The position numbers were made by a program, and so were the translations under genes. Of a DNA stretch of 64,000 nucleotides, positions 1 to 7,582 are shown in pieces. This DNA is from Exiguobacterium sp018617385. GTDB taxonomy: Bacteria > Bacillota > Bacilli > Exiguobacteriales > Exiguobacteriaceae. Every line of letters starts with the position of its first letter. The first letter of the stretch is position 1. The notes under the pieces were generated by a model, which worked only from the letters and a program-made list of their open reading frames with translations, did no database searches and had not been told where the DNA came from. Where the stretch lies: NCBI RefSeq assembly GCF_018617385.1, contig NZ_JACSKA010000003.1:186001-250000 (forward strand). The letters run 5' to 3'.

Positions 1-414
1 GAGATCGAGCATTTGGAACAAATCATTCAATCATGCTCAATCGTCCCGGCCGTGAACCAGGTCGAGATCCATCCATATTTGTCTCAGAAAGAACTGATTG
101 CATTCTGCAAACGATATGACATCCAGATTCAAGCGTGGAGTCCACTCATGAAAGGACGCGAAGCGCTCGAAGATGAGACGATCGTCAAGATTGCGAAGGC
201 TCACGGAAAATCACCGGCCCAAGTCATTTTGCGTTGGCACTTACAGAACGGCGTCGCCGTCATCCCAAAATCCGTCACACCGAGTCGAATCAAAGAAAAT
301 ATACAGGTATTCGACTTCACGTTGACGAAAGAAGAGATGGCGGCCATCGATGCGCTCAATCGTGATGAGCGGACCGGCTCCGACCCGAAAGAGATGCATA
401 AAATCCATTACTGA
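1..414 (+). CDS. Aldo/keto reductase, C-terminal part (5' end outside window)
   Basis: NADPH-dependent aldo/keto reductase of the TIM-barrel AKR superfamily. The reading frame is open from base 1, so the N-terminal half with the catalytic Asp/Tyr/Lys lies outside. What is visible is the C-terminal half of the barrel: NQVEIHPYLSQKELIAFC, the QAWSPL segment, the SPAQVILRWHLQNG helix and the VAVIPKSVTPSRIKENIQVFDF stretch that binds the 2'-phosphate of NADPH, ending in MHKIHY. These are textbook AKR5-type motifs such as those of Bacillus YvgN/YtbE. Substrate cannot be told; relatives reduce methylglyoxal and other aldehydes. A second gene follows 12 bases after the stop codon, so the two may be co-transcribed. 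Confidence 0.93.
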   Translation, partial: EIEHLEQIIQSCSIVPAVNQVEIHPYLSQKELIAFCKRYDIQIQAWSPLMKGREALEDETIVKIAKAHGKSPAQVILRWHLQNGVAVIPKSVTPSRIKENIQVFDFTLTKEEMAAIDALNRDERTGSDPKEMHKIHY

Positions 415-426
415 GGAGTGAATGAC

Positions 427-1041
427 ATGTTCAAAAAACTGGCTTCTGATTTGACTGGCTTCAGCGACATCGGTGAGGTGATCGACCCGTCCGATTTCGA
501 TAAGGCGGACTCGGATGATTATGTCCTCCATGAGGATAACGAAAAGATTTACTTCTTGATCAAATCAAAATCGGATGAATACTGCTTTACAAACTTAGGC
601 ATGATTCACCTTGATGGAACGAGTGCGATGAGTTCGAAACGAGTGCTATATCGTTACCCTTACGCACACTACCCGATTAAGCACGTCATGTTCGAGACGG
701 CCGGCACCGTCGACCTCGATGTCGAAGTCAAGTTCACAATCGGCGACAAGCCATACTCGATTGATATCAACAAGAAACAAATCGAGCACGTGAAAGATTT
801 GTACAAGGCACTCCTCGCGATTGAAGAGATTCAGCGGGAAGGCCGTCGCATGATGGAGTATGCGAACACATCACTGACTCACTCCGTCTCGATCTTGAGC
901 GGACTCCGTGAAGGTGACATGAACGTGGCGAACACGTTCAAGGAATTGAACGAGCAATCGTTCGATTGGCTACAACGTCACTATCATGAATGGAACCGTA
1001 AAGACTTCGGTACGGTTTACGAGAAATATATCAACAATTAA
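427..1041 (+). CDS. PH-like domain protein, YvbH family
   Basis: A 204-residue soluble protein resembling Bacillus YvbH: an N-terminal bacterial pleckstrin-homology-like beta-barrel (about residues 15-120, with the YCFTNLGMIHLDG and SSKRVLYRYPYAHYPI segments) followed by a helical YvbH oligomerisation region (about 120-200). Its biochemical role is unknown; family members form rings or oligomers through the PH-like fold. The ATG at 427 is chosen over an in-frame GTG at 418 because GAGGAG ends eight bases before it. The gene is immediately downstream of the aldo/keto reductase and ends at a strong terminator. Confidence 0.8.
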   Translation: MFKKLASDLTGFSDIGEVIDPSDFDKADSDDYVLHEDNEKIYFLIKSKSDEYCFTNLGMIHLDGTSAMSSKRVLYRYPYAHYPIKHVMFETAGTVDLDVEVKFTIGDKPYSIDINKKQIEHVKDLYKALLAIEEIQREGRRMMEYANTSLTHSVSILSGLREGDMNVANTFKELNEQSFDWLQRHYHEWNRKDFGTVYEKYINN

Positions 1042-1043
1042 AA

Positions 1044-1088
1044 AACAACTCCTCCGCAGACGATTTGTCTGTTGAGGAGTTGTTTTTA
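1044..1088 (+). terminator. Bidirectional Rho-independent terminator
   Basis: An 11-bp perfect stem (AACAACTCCTC with GAGGAGTTGTT, arms 1044-1054 and 1074-1084) is flanked by an A-tract on the left and a T-tract on the right. It serves both the PH-domain gene and the convergent DUF1836 gene. Confidence 0.9.
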
Positions 1089-1604
1089 GTTCTCATCGAT
1101 CAATTGTTCGGCCAACCGCTGATACAAGTGGCTCATATGAACGGCAGATGCGATGGCGAGCGTTCGCTTGACACCGCTCTCTTTTTCGAGCGATGTACTT
1201 AATAGCGTGTCCGCCTGGGCTTCGAACGCTTCTAGATTCTTCACTTTCTGCGCCTGATAGGCCTCGTAGAAGTCTTCAAGTGAGAACGTCTCATCCGACT
1301 CGTTCAACGGACGGAGCGTCTCCTTAATATCACTGATCGACAAGAGACCTTTCATCTCATAAATCAAACTGAGTAACATCAGATGTTCATTTGTATACTT
1401 TTTATTTTTGACTGGATGAAACAACTTGCCCTTGGCATAGTTGTTGATCATCGTCTTCGTCAAAATGGTCTCATCCTCGTTTCGCTTCATCTTCCCATAA
1501 TGCTGCTCGAACAGCTGGATGACCTGATCCATGTATAAATCGATGGTCGGTAGCACGTCCCGCGGGAGTGTGCCTTCCGTTTCGGTAATGTCCTTCGCTT
1601 TCAT
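1086..1604 (-). CDS. DUF1836 family protein (probable transcriptional regulator)
   Basis: A 172-residue soluble protein of the DUF1836 family. The recognisable part is about residues 45-100, where TKTMINNYAKGKLFHPVKNKKYTNEHL is followed by a helix ending LLSISDI; this looks like a MerR-type helix-turn-helix, which is why the family is usually regarded as DNA-binding. Targets are unknown. It is divergent from the hemolysin III family gene, and a perfect palindrome lies between the two start sites, an arrangement often seen for a local regulator. Assignment to the family is fairly sure; the regulatory role is inference. Confidence 0.75.
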   Translation of the reverse strand: MKAKDITETEGTLPRDVLPTIDLYMDQVIQLFEQHYGKMKRNEDETILTKTMINNYAKGKLFHPVKNKKYTNEHLMLLSLIYEMKGLLSISDIKETLRPLNESDETFSLEDFYEAYQAQKVKNLEAFEAQADTLLSTSLEKESGVKRTLAIASAVHMSHLYQRLAEQLIDEN

Positions 1605-1685
1605 CTACCTCACCTCACTTCCTAAGTATAAAGAAAACTTCCATTTGTCGAAAGGTACGCCTTGCTGTTTGTTCCTCTTCAGTAT

Positions 1686-1712
1686 ATCATGTAGTTATCG
1701 ATACTACATGAT
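1686..1712. promoter_or_regulatory. 27-bp palindrome, operator-like
   Basis: Arms ATCATGTAGT (1686-1695) and ACTACATGAT (1703-1712) are perfect inverted repeats around a centre that itself contains ATCGAT. It lies 20 bases upstream of the hemolysin III family start codon and in the divergent region with the DUF1836 gene. No T-tract follows, so it is more likely an operator than a terminator. The binding protein is unknown. Confidence 0.5.
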
Positions 1713-1731
1713 GTGATAAGGAGTGTTTTAC

Positions 1732-2376
1732 ATGCATTCGATTTTCCGTGAACCCATCAACGCATTGACGCATCTTGCCGGTGCGGTACTGGCTTTCATC
1801 GCGCTCATCGCGATGGTCGTCAAAGCCTCGTTACTCGGCTCGCCGCTTGCCATTATGGCCGCGATTCTATTTGGAATCAGCCTCGTCTTTCTTTACTTAT
1901 CGTCAGGTCTATACCATAGCATCATCGCCTCACCGAACGTCATCGCTTTCTTCCGGAGAATCGATCATGCGATGATTTACGCGTTGATTGCGGGTACATA
2001 CGCACCGCTCACGTTACTCGCGCTCGAAGGACCGACGCGGTGGGTCCTCTTCGGTACCGTACACGCACTCGCCTTGTTCGGCATTATCTTCAAACTCGTT
2101 TGGTTCCATGCCCCGCGTTTCTTGTCGACCGCGCTCTATATCGGAATGGGCTGGCTGTCCGTCTTCTTTATCGGACCGCTCCATGACGTGATTGGCAACG
2201 CCGGTATCTTCTGGCTCGTCCTCGGTGGCGTCATGTATACGATTGGTGGACTCATTTACGGGTTCAAGCCAAAGTTCGTCAACTGGCGCGGATGGGGCTT
2301 CCATGAGGTGTTTCATCTGTTCATCTTGTTCGGAAGCTTCGCCCACTTCGTCTGTGTGTTTTGGTACGTCTTTTAA
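1732..2376 (+). CDS. trhA: Hemolysin III / PAQR family membrane protein
   Basis: A 214-residue integral membrane protein with about seven transmembrane helices, of the hemolysin III (YqfA/TrhA, PAQR) family. Family hallmarks visible are REPINALTHLAGA near the N-terminus, SGLYHS around residue 65, RRIDHAMIY around 80 and the C-terminal GWGFHEVFHLFILFGSFAHF, giving the conserved His residues thought to bind a metal. Family members affect membrane fluidity or act as hydrolase-like receptors; haemolysis is not a safe prediction. The start at ATG 1732 is favoured by AAGGAG eight bases upstream. A terminator follows directly. Confidence 0.9.
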   Translation: MHSIFREPINALTHLAGAVLAFIALIAMVVKASLLGSPLAIMAAILFGISLVFLYLSSGLYHSIIASPNVIAFFRRIDHAMIYALIAGTYAPLTLLALEGPTRWVLFGTVHALALFGIIFKLVWFHAPRFLSTALYIGMGWLSVFFIGPLHDVIGNAGIFWLVLGGVMYTIGGLIYGFKPKFVNWRGWGFHEVFHLFILFGSFAHFVCVFWYVF

Positions 2377-2400
2377 GTCCTCCTCGTGGAGGGCTTTTTT
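2375..2400 (+). terminator. Rho-independent terminator
   Basis: A stem GTCCTCC/GGAGGGC with a four-base loop (2377-2394) is followed by six T residues, immediately after the stop codon of the hemolysin III family gene. Confidence 0.85.
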
Positions 2401-2463
2401 CATGAGCCGTTTCCTGTACTTTGAATTCAAGATTTCCTACACTAAAGGCAGGAGGGATTCATC

Positions 2464-3159
2464 ATGAAAATTGAAGTATGGTCAGATTATGTCTGCCCGT
2501 TTTGTTATATCGGTAAGCGTCGTCTAGAAGAGGCGCTCGAACAGTTCCCACAGGCAGACCAAGTGGAAGTCGAATTCAAGAGTTTCGAACTCGACCCGAA
2601 CGCCCCGACGAATGATTCACGTACCATCTATGAGGCACTCGCAACGAAATATCGGATGCCGATTGAACAGGCAAAAGGAACGACAGCACAAGTCGCCGCT
2701 CAGGCCCGCGAAGTCGGACTCGACTATGATTTTGAGAACATGGTCGTGACGGGTACGCTCGACTCGCATCGTTTGACGCATTACGCGAAAACGGTCGGGA
2801 AAGAAAAAGAATTGTCGGAAGCGTTGCTTCAGGCGTATTTTGTCGACGCGAAACACATCGGGAACCACGATGTGCTTCTTGAAATCGCGACAAGCGTCGG
2901 ACTCGAACGTGACGCCGTGCGTGACGTCTTGACGACTGACGTGTATACGGAAGACGTCCGTGCCGAAGAGAAACGCGCAAGCGACCTCGGCATCACGGGT
3001 GTCCCGTTCTTCGTATTCGACAACAAATATGGGGTGTCTGGTGCTCAGCCGACGGAAGCGTTCACGCAAGTGCTCGAAAAAGTCTGGTCTGAGAATAACC
3101 CGACGATCCAAGTCCTTTCGAACGGTGCGACGTGCACCGACGACAACTGTGATATTTGA
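2464..3159 (+). CDS. DsbA family oxidoreductase, FrnE-like
   Basis: A 231-residue cytoplasmic thioredoxin-fold protein of the FrnE branch of the DsbA family. The redox motif CPFC sits at residues 11-14 in WSDYVCPFCYIGKRR, the helical insertion follows, and the cis-Pro loop is GITGVPFFVFDNKYGVSGAQ near residue 180. No signal peptide is present. The C-terminus carries a second cysteine pair (CTDDNCDI), as in FrnE proteins linked to disulfide isomerase or 2-hydroxychromene-isomerase-like activity and stress tolerance. AGGAGG lies eight bases before the ATG. It forms a single-gene unit with its own terminator. Confidence 0.9.
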   Translation: MKIEVWSDYVCPFCYIGKRRLEEALEQFPQADQVEVEFKSFELDPNAPTNDSRTIYEALATKYRMPIEQAKGTTAQVAAQAREVGLDYDFENMVVTGTLDSHRLTHYAKTVGKEKELSEALLQAYFVDAKHIGNHDVLLEIATSVGLERDAVRDVLTTDVYTEDVRAEEKRASDLGITGVPFFVFDNKYGVSGAQPTEAFTQVLEKVWSENNPTIQVLSNGATCTDDNCDI

Positions 3160-3174
3160 TTTTTGATTGATGAA

Positions 3175-3199
3175 GAAGCCGACGTTCGGCTTCTTTTTT
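3175..3199 (+). terminator. Rho-independent terminator
   Basis: An 8-bp perfect stem GAAGCCGA/TCGGCTTC with a three-base loop is followed by six T residues, after the FrnE-like gene. Confidence 0.9.
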
Positions 3200-3263
3200 G
3201 TGGTATTCTTTACCCTACTACTTGATAATAGTGATTAGCATATAAGAATCGAGGACTACATCT

Positions 3264-4481
3264 ATGTGGAAAAATCGGAACGTCTGGATCATCTTGACGG
3301 GCGAATTCGTCGCCGGTCTTGGTCTATGGCTCGGCATCATCGGGAACTTAGAATTTATGCAAGACCGCGTCCCCTCTGACTTTGTGAAGGCGGTCATTCT
3401 CGCCATCGGTTTACTTGCCGGGGTCGCCATCGGTCCGCTCGCGGGTCGTTTGACCGACCAAGGCTCTAAGAAAAACATCATGCTCATCTCGAGCATCGTC
3501 AGGGCGCTGAGCGTGCTCTTCATGTTCGTCGCCATCGAGACGAATTCGGTCGTGTGGATGGTCGTCTTTTTAATCATCTTACAAGGGTCGGCCGCATTTT
3601 ATTTCCCTGCCCTGCAGGCAGCAATTCCGCTCATCGTGAAGGAACGGGAGCTCCTCGCCTTGAATGGCGTCCATATGAACGTTTCGACGTTGTCACGTGT
3701 CATCGGGACGGCGATTGCCGGTGTCCTTTTGACACTGATCTCGCTCCGTAACGTCTACGCGCTCTCGCTCGTCGCCTATCTGTTGCTAGCGGTGGCGACG
3801 CTCTTCTTGAAACTCGATGAATCGAAGACACCGTCGGCGAAAAAGGTCGATGCGAAAGCGTCGAGTGGTTTCAAAGACGTCTTCCCGATCATCAAATCGA
3901 TCCCAGTCATCTTCATGACGCTCGTCATGACGCTCATCCCACTCCTCTTCATCGGAGGGTTCAACTTGCTCGTCATCAACATCAGTGAGCTGCAAGATTC
4001 GACGGCGATTAAAGGATGGATTTATACGGCAGAAGGACTCGCCTTCATGACAGGTGCCTTCATGATTAAACGGATCGGCGAAAAATTCTCGGCGTTCTCA
4101 ATCTTATTCTCGTTCTCGTTTCTAATCGGTGTCGCCCAACTGATGCTCTATTTTGCAGATATCCCGTTCATGTCCATCGCTGCGTTCGTTCTCTTCGGCT
4201 TCTCGGTCGGATGTTTCTTCCCGACGGCGGTCACGATTTTCCAGACACGGATGCCAAAAGAATATCACGGTCGTTTCTTCTCGTTCCGAAACATGCTCGA
4301 CCGGATTATCTTCCAAGTCGTCCTTCTCGTGACAGGATTCTTCCTCGATTTGATTGGACTTCAGCTCATGGTCGTCTTGTTTGGAATCAGTTCGATTGCG
4401 ATGACAGCCGCGTTCCTCGTCTATACGCGTAAACACAAACTGCATATCGAAGAAGATGCTACAGAGAAGATGTCTTCCTAA
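3264..4481 (+). CDS. MFS transporter
   Basis: A 405-residue major facilitator superfamily permease with about 12 hydrophobic helices. The A-like loop between helices 2 and 3 reads GPLAGRLTDQGSKK (about residues 55-68), the typical MFS signature, and a hydrophilic central loop with many Lys/Asp separates helices 6 and 7 (about 185-215). Sequence style is that of drug or small-molecule exporters, but substrate cannot be assigned. GAGG precedes the ATG at suitable spacing. It is a monocistronic unit that converges with the MBL-fold gene at a shared terminator. Confidence 0.88.
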   Translation: MWKNRNVWIILTGEFVAGLGLWLGIIGNLEFMQDRVPSDFVKAVILAIGLLAGVAIGPLAGRLTDQGSKKNIMLISSIVRALSVLFMFVAIETNSVVWMVVFLIILQGSAAFYFPALQAAIPLIVKERELLALNGVHMNVSTLSRVIGTAIAGVLLTLISLRNVYALSLVAYLLLAVATLFLKLDESKTPSAKKVDAKASSGFKDVFPIIKSIPVIFMTLVMTLIPLLFIGGFNLLVINISELQDSTAIKGWIYTAEGLAFMTGAFMIKRIGEKFSAFSILFSFSFLIGVAQLMLYFADIPFMSIAAFVLFGFSVGCFFPTAVTIFQTRMPKEYHGRFFSFRNMLDRIIFQVVLLVTGFFLDLIGLQLMVVLFGISSIAMTAAFLVYTRKHKLHIEEDATEKMSS

Positions 4482-4486
4482 CAAAA

Positions 4487-4518
4487 AAACAAGCGGTGAC
4501 CGAGGTCATCGCTTGTTT
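4487..4518 (+). terminator. Bidirectional terminator between convergent genes
   Basis: A stem of about 14 bp (AACAAGCGGTGACC with GGTCATCGCTTGTT, one G-T pair) has A residues on the left and T residues on the right. It lies between the MFS and MBL-fold genes and overlaps the 3' end of the latter. Confidence 0.85.
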
Positions 4519-5600
4519 GCATCTTCGAGCTCTCGCCACCACGTCGTCGTATCATTCCGACCATCGAGCGTGATCCGCTCCCCAATCTTCGGAGTGAGGA
4601 CGACCTCTTTTGGTAAGAGAGACGACATCTGTTCCGCTGGGTCGAACCAATCGTGGAACGACAGCGTGAACGCCCCCCAATGGATCGGCATCATCTGGTC
4701 GGCCCGTAAATCGTGAAACGCTTGCGCGGTCTCTTCCGGTTGCATATGGACGTCTGGCCAGCGCACGTCATATTGCCCGCATTCAAGTGCGGCAAAATCA
4801 AACGGCCCGTACTGTTCGCCAATCATCTTGAAATGCGGCGCGTAGCCACTATCCCCACTGAAGAAGAGACGGTCTGTCTCGCCGAGGACGACCCATGACG
4901 CCCATAACGTGCTGTTGCGGTCCGTCAGCGAACGACCGGAGAAGTGACGTGCCGGCGTACAGACGAACGTCCAATTCCCGAATGTATACGACTCGTTCCA
5001 ATCTCTCTCCACGATTCGCTCTGCCCCGACACCCCATCGTTTCAAATGACTCCCTACCCCGAGCGGTACGATGAACATGGCGACCTTGTCTTTGATGGCA
5101 AGAATCGTTCCATAATCGAGATGGTCGTAATGGTCATGCGTCAATAAGACGACATCGATTTCGGGCAAGTCCTCGAGTTCGAACGGCAAGTCTTCACTGA
5201 AGCGTTCGTTTTTAGCGAACGGGAGTGGGGATGGGCTACGTCCAAACATCGGATCGACGAGCATCGTCTTCCCGTCCATTTGTACCATGAGCGCCGAATG
5301 ACCGAGCCAATAGATTCTTGTGAAGCTCGAGCCCGTCTTCTCCTCAAAATCGATCGGCACGATCGGAAGACGTTCGGTAGGCTTACGCAGTGACGTCACA
5401 TCACGATAATCGCGCGCCATCGACACCATGTCTTGCGCAGAGAAGTTCATCGGTGTCTCATATTGATTACGGAACTTTCCATTGATCCGGTTCGGAGATT
5501 GAAGTGATTTCGGCTTTCGTCCGAGTGGTTTGTACTGTGTCAGAATCGTTCCGGTGACAGCCGCCATTCCAACCAATGAGAGCAACATCGTCTTTTTCAT
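4506..5600 (-). CDS. Membrane-anchored MBL-fold hydrolase (NAPE-PLD/UlaG-like)
   Basis: A 364-residue metallo-beta-lactamase-fold hydrolase. The start at 5600 (MKKTMLLSLVG) is preferred to an open extension of 40 codons because GAGG precedes it and the N-terminus then forms a membrane anchor or uncleaved signal (residues 4-24). The zinc motif THDHYDHLDYG is around residue 155, a second His is in TPARHFSGRS, and further ligands in FFSGDSGY and PIHWGAF. The WLGHSALMVQMDGKTMLVDP opening is typical of the N-acylphosphatidylethanolamine phospholipase D-like group, so a lipid phosphodiester substrate is possible but unproven. It is a single-gene unit. Confidence 0.87.
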   Translation of the reverse strand: MKKTMLLSLVGMAAVTGTILTQYKPLGRKPKSLQSPNRINGKFRNQYETPMNFSAQDMVSMARDYRDVTSLRKPTERLPIVPIDFEEKTGSSFTRIYWLGHSALMVQMDGKTMLVDPMFGRSPSPLPFAKNERFSEDLPFELEDLPEIDVVLLTHDHYDHLDYGTILAIKDKVAMFIVPLGVGSHLKRWGVGAERIVERDWNESYTFGNWTFVCTPARHFSGRSLTDRNSTLWASWVVLGETDRLFFSGDSGYAPHFKMIGEQYGPFDFAALECGQYDVRWPDVHMQPEETAQAFHDLRADQMMPIHWGAFTLSFHDWFDPAEQMSSLLPKEVVLTPKIGERITLDGRNDTTTWWRELEDANKR

Positions 5601-5753
5601 GTAGGTCCTCTTTTCTAATAGTTCGTTGAATTGATTATAGCGTGCCTTCGCCGTTTCTATACGAGAAAGGATGTCGATTCGCCTATCTTTCAAAAAAATG
5701 GCGTGCTCTTCATTGAGCATTCTGGTTATTCCATTATATCAGGTCTCTTAAAC

Positions 5754-5793
5754 CAAAAAGACCTGCCCACCTGTGTTTGGTGGAGCAGGTCTT
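5754..5793 (-). terminator. Terminator of the bdbD-bdbC-sco operon
   Basis: A stem AAGACCTGC/GCAGGTCTT (5758-5766 and 5785-5793), with an inner CACC/GGTG helix, has A residues on its left side. It therefore ends transcription from the minus strand just after the sco gene. Confidence 0.85.
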
Positions 5794-5796
5794 CGG

Positions 5797-6375
5797 TTAA
5801 GATTTTTGCAAGATTTTAATGTCGTTGATGATGTCTTCGGTCGGAACGTTTTGGAAACCAGGATACGCCTTGATGATTTTTCCTTCCTGGTCGACCAAAT
5901 AGAAATACGTGCCGTGGTCGACTTGTGTACCTTCGTCAGGCTTCCGGACGAGCGCCTTGAAGTTCTGTTGGGCAAACGTTTCAATCTCGTCTTGCGAGTA
6001 GCCTGAGAGGAACTGCCAATCTGCTTTCGCAAGGTCATAGCCACTCATAAACTCTTTCATCTTCTCCGGAGTGTCCACCGTCGGGTCGACGCTGAAGGAA
6101 ACGAATTGCACGTCTTCGACGCCCTCTTGTTCAAGCGCTTCATTCAGTTTCGTCATATTGTATGTCATCGGTGGACAGACTGTCTCACAGCTTGTGAAAA
6201 CGAAATCCGCCATCCACACTTTCCCTTTTAAATCGTCAAGACTGACCATTTCTTCATCTTGATTCTTATATTCGAACGATTCGACTTCCCAGTTGAGCGG
6301 GTCCTCAATCTCTTGACCGCATCCTGCTAGGACGATGAGCATCGTCGTCAAACCAATCATCCACCATTTCTTCAC
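5797..6375 (-). CDS. sco: SCO1/SenC/PrrC family lipoprotein (copper delivery to cytochrome oxidase)
   Basis: A 192-residue membrane-anchored thioredoxin-fold protein of the Sco family, which binds copper and helps assemble the CuA centre of cytochrome c oxidase, or acts as a thiol reductase. Residues 1-19 form a lipoprotein signal with lipobox LAGC. The Cu-binding CETVC motif (CxxxC) is in FVFTSCETVCPPMTYNM, and the third ligand His is in QVDHGTYF near residue 155. GTG 6375 is chosen since AAGGAG, which overlaps the bdbC stop codon, sits nine bases before it; a TTG at 6384 would abut the AAGGAG. It is last in an operon with bdbD and bdbC, an unusual but sensible grouping of extracytoplasmic thiol chemistry. 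Confidence 0.92.
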   Translation of the reverse strand: MKKWWMIGLTTMLIVLAGCGQEIEDPLNWEVESFEYKNQDEEMVSLDDLKGKVWMADFVFTSCETVCPPMTYNMTKLNEALEQEGVEDVQFVSFSVDPTVDTPEKMKEFMSGYDLAKADWQFLSGYSQDEIETFAQQNFKALVRKPDEGTQVDHGTYFYLVDQEGKIIKAYPGFQNVPTEDIINDIKILQKS

Positions 6376-6388
6376 ACATGCCAACTCC

Positions 6389-6802
6389 TTATCGCTTTTT
6401 GACGTTCCACATGAGGATCGTGATGAGCGTGAAAGCTGTCAATGCGAGGAACGGGATCGTGATAAACCCGAGCCAGTTAATGTATTGACCGCTACACGGA
6501 ACTCCTTGTGCACAAGGTTGAATTTCTGCAAAACCGGGCACTTTCTGTACCAAGTAATGGTAAAGTGATACGAAACCGCCTATGATAGTAAGCGGTAACA
6601 CATATTTCCGAACCGCCCGATCATCCGTGAAGACGGCAATCCCCAAGAGGATGGTCAGCGGATACATAAAGATACGTTGAATCCAACATAGCTCACATGG
6701 CACGAACTCCCGGATCTCACTGAAGTAGAGACTGCCGAGCGTCGCCGTCAACGAGACGAGCCAAGCGAGGTATAACCCATACTTTTCGAGAAATGATTTC
6801 AT
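6389..6802 (-). CDS. bdbC: Disulfide bond formation protein BdbC (DsbB family)
   Basis: A 137-residue four-helix membrane protein of the DsbB family that reoxidises its DsbA-like partner and passes electrons to quinone. The first periplasmic-side cysteine pair is VPCELCWIQR (about residues 35-42), the second is PCAQGVPC (about 98-105), as in Bacillus BdbC. It begins one base after the bdbD stop codon, which shows translational coupling, and the sco gene follows 13 bases later. BdbC-BdbD form the oxidative folding pair for exported proteins. Confidence 0.95.
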   Translation of the reverse strand: MKSFLEKYGLYLAWLVSLTATLGSLYFSEIREFVPCELCWIQRIFMYPLTILLGIAVFTDDRAVRKYVLPLTIIGGFVSLYHYLVQKVPGFAEIQPCAQGVPCSGQYINWLGFITIPFLALTAFTLITILMWNVKKR

Positions 6803-6803
6803 C

Positions 6804-7460
6804 TTACAAATCCTGCTCGATCAGCTCTTGGATTTTTTCGTAATCGAACGGGTCTTCGAGCATCACACCGTTGATCATGATAGACGGCGTGAATTGGACA
6901 CCGTTCTCTTTTACAAGACCATCGTCCGTACTGACTTTTTCAAGCACGGTCGATTCTTCCCCAAGGTCTTGCTCAAACTTCGCCAAGTCGACCGATGTCG
7001 TCTCGCTTGCGATTTCTTTCAGCTTCTCGACCGTCACCCATGCATTGTCGTGTTGTTGTGATTCCGGTTGCGCGTCGTAGAGTGCCTTATGGAACTTCCA
7101 GAACGACTCAGGATCTTGCTCGTATACCGACTCGGAAGCGAGGGATGCCAAAATTGATTCTTGTCCATGGAACAAGACGTTAATATAGCTGAAGCTGACG
7201 TCTTCCTTGTCGAGATAATCCGCTTTCAGTTGCGGGTAAATCGTTTCACCCCACTGTTTACACGAAGGACACTTGTAATCTCCGAACTCGACGACGGATA
7301 CTTTCGCGTCCGGGTTTCCGAGTGTCGGTTGTCCTTCAATCGAGACGTGATCGCCACGCTCGGCTGTCGTCGACTCATCTTGGTTGAGTAAGACGAACAC
7401 CAATGCGATTAACGCGACCGCAACGATGGTCAAGATGACCAACAATTGATTCTTTTTCAT
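6804..7460 (-). CDS. bdbD: Thiol-disulfide oxidoreductase BdbD (DsbA family)
   Basis: A 218-residue membrane-anchored DsbA-type oxidase of exported proteins. One N-terminal helix (about residues 5-26) is followed by a thioredoxin fold with an inserted helical domain. The redox motif is CPSC at residues 64-67 in GDYKCPSCKQWGE; the cis-Pro loop is VQFTPSIMINGVML near residue 190. The ATG at 7460 is preferred over a GTG at 7469 because AGAGG lies eight bases upstream of it. First gene of the bdbD-bdbC-sco operon, divergent from the GGDEF gene. Confidence 0.94.
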   Translation of the reverse strand: MKKNQLLVILTIVAVALIALVFVLLNQDESTTAERGDHVSIEGQPTLGNPDAKVSVVEFGDYKCPSCKQWGETIYPQLKADYLDKEDVSFSYINVLFHGQESILASLASESVYEQDPESFWKFHKALYDAQPESQQHDNAWVTVEKLKEIASETTSVDLAKFEQDLGEESTVLEKVSTDDGLVKENGVQFTPSIMINGVMLEDPFDYEKIQELIEQDL

Positions 7461-7582
7461 TCTCTTCACCTCTATCTATTTTGACTCGTCTTTCATTATA
7501 GCGGAAGCTCTTCTTCCTATCATGATATCGACTCGTTTTTCATAATTCTCTTTAATTCAAGCTTTAGGAGGTTTATTTACGC

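Noticed and set aside
5601..5720. 40-codon N-terminal extension of the MBL-fold hydrolase
   Set aside because: It has no ribosome binding site and would bury the hydrophobic anchor; the ATG at 5600 has GAGG upstream.
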